A DNA stretch of 5,100 bases from Planctomycetales bacterium. GTDB lineage: Bacteria > Planctomycetota > SZUA-567. Made by a program: the position numbers and the translations under genes. The DNA lies in assembly GCA_025997475.1 (NCBI GenBank), contig BNUQ01000085.1, positions 1-5,100 of the forward strand, written 5' to 3'. A model generated the notes under the pieces. The model was given only the letters and a program-made list of their open reading frames with translations. It was not told the DNA's origin and did no database searches. Shown here piece after piece: positions 5,098 through 5,100 of this stretch; the stretch's first letter is position 1, and each line of letters starts with the position of its first letter.

Positions 5098-5100
5098 AAA

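Overview
The window looks like a bacterial chromosome fragment, most likely from a Gram-negative organism. A SurA/PpiC-like foldase with a signal peptide points to an envelope with a periplasm. The ribosomal protein S4, with its GFANSR..ARQLV.HGH..VNGRK core and VNEQLVVEFYSR tail, reminds me of the PVC group (Verrucomicrobia/Lentisphaerae/Kiritimatiellota-like), but this is recall, not a search. Genes are GC-rich and the spacers are unusually AT-rich and full of inverted repeats.

Layout. Positions 1-281 hold no gene, only a cluster of GC-rich hairpins, a promoter-like site and a Shine-Dalgarno. A secreted parvulin-type peptidyl-prolyl isomerase follows (282-1406, +). Just behind its stop is a roughly 32-codon scrap of an IS630-type transposase (1417-1512). 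tRNA-Glu(CUC), with an encoded CCA, lies on the minus strand (1624-1699) under its own good sigma70-type promoter. The spacer to rpsD carries a 9-bp inverted repeat and a sigma70-like promoter. rpsD stands alone (2026-2628) and ends in a clear intrinsic terminator (2650-2682).

From 2952 on lies the start of an F-type ATP synthase operon: atpE (subunit c), a b/b' subunit with a large N-terminal extension, then a second b subunit with two membrane segments. The delta, alpha, gamma, beta and epsilon genes are expected beyond the right edge but are not seen. No subunit a gene (atpB) precedes atpE. Every spacer after an F0 gene (3201-3385, 4304-4423, 5000-5100) holds a palindromic AT-rich element of about 100 bp; the last two are homologous to each other.

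The most interesting part is the membrane sector. A subunit c with a double-carboxylate, Na+-like site (E31 plus E64-S65-T66) is encoded next to two b-type stalk proteins that both carry an extra transmembrane helix. One of these also has a His-rich extracytoplasmic domain of about 150 residues that I cannot assign. Together they suggest a non-canonical F0 stator. This is inference from sequence alone.
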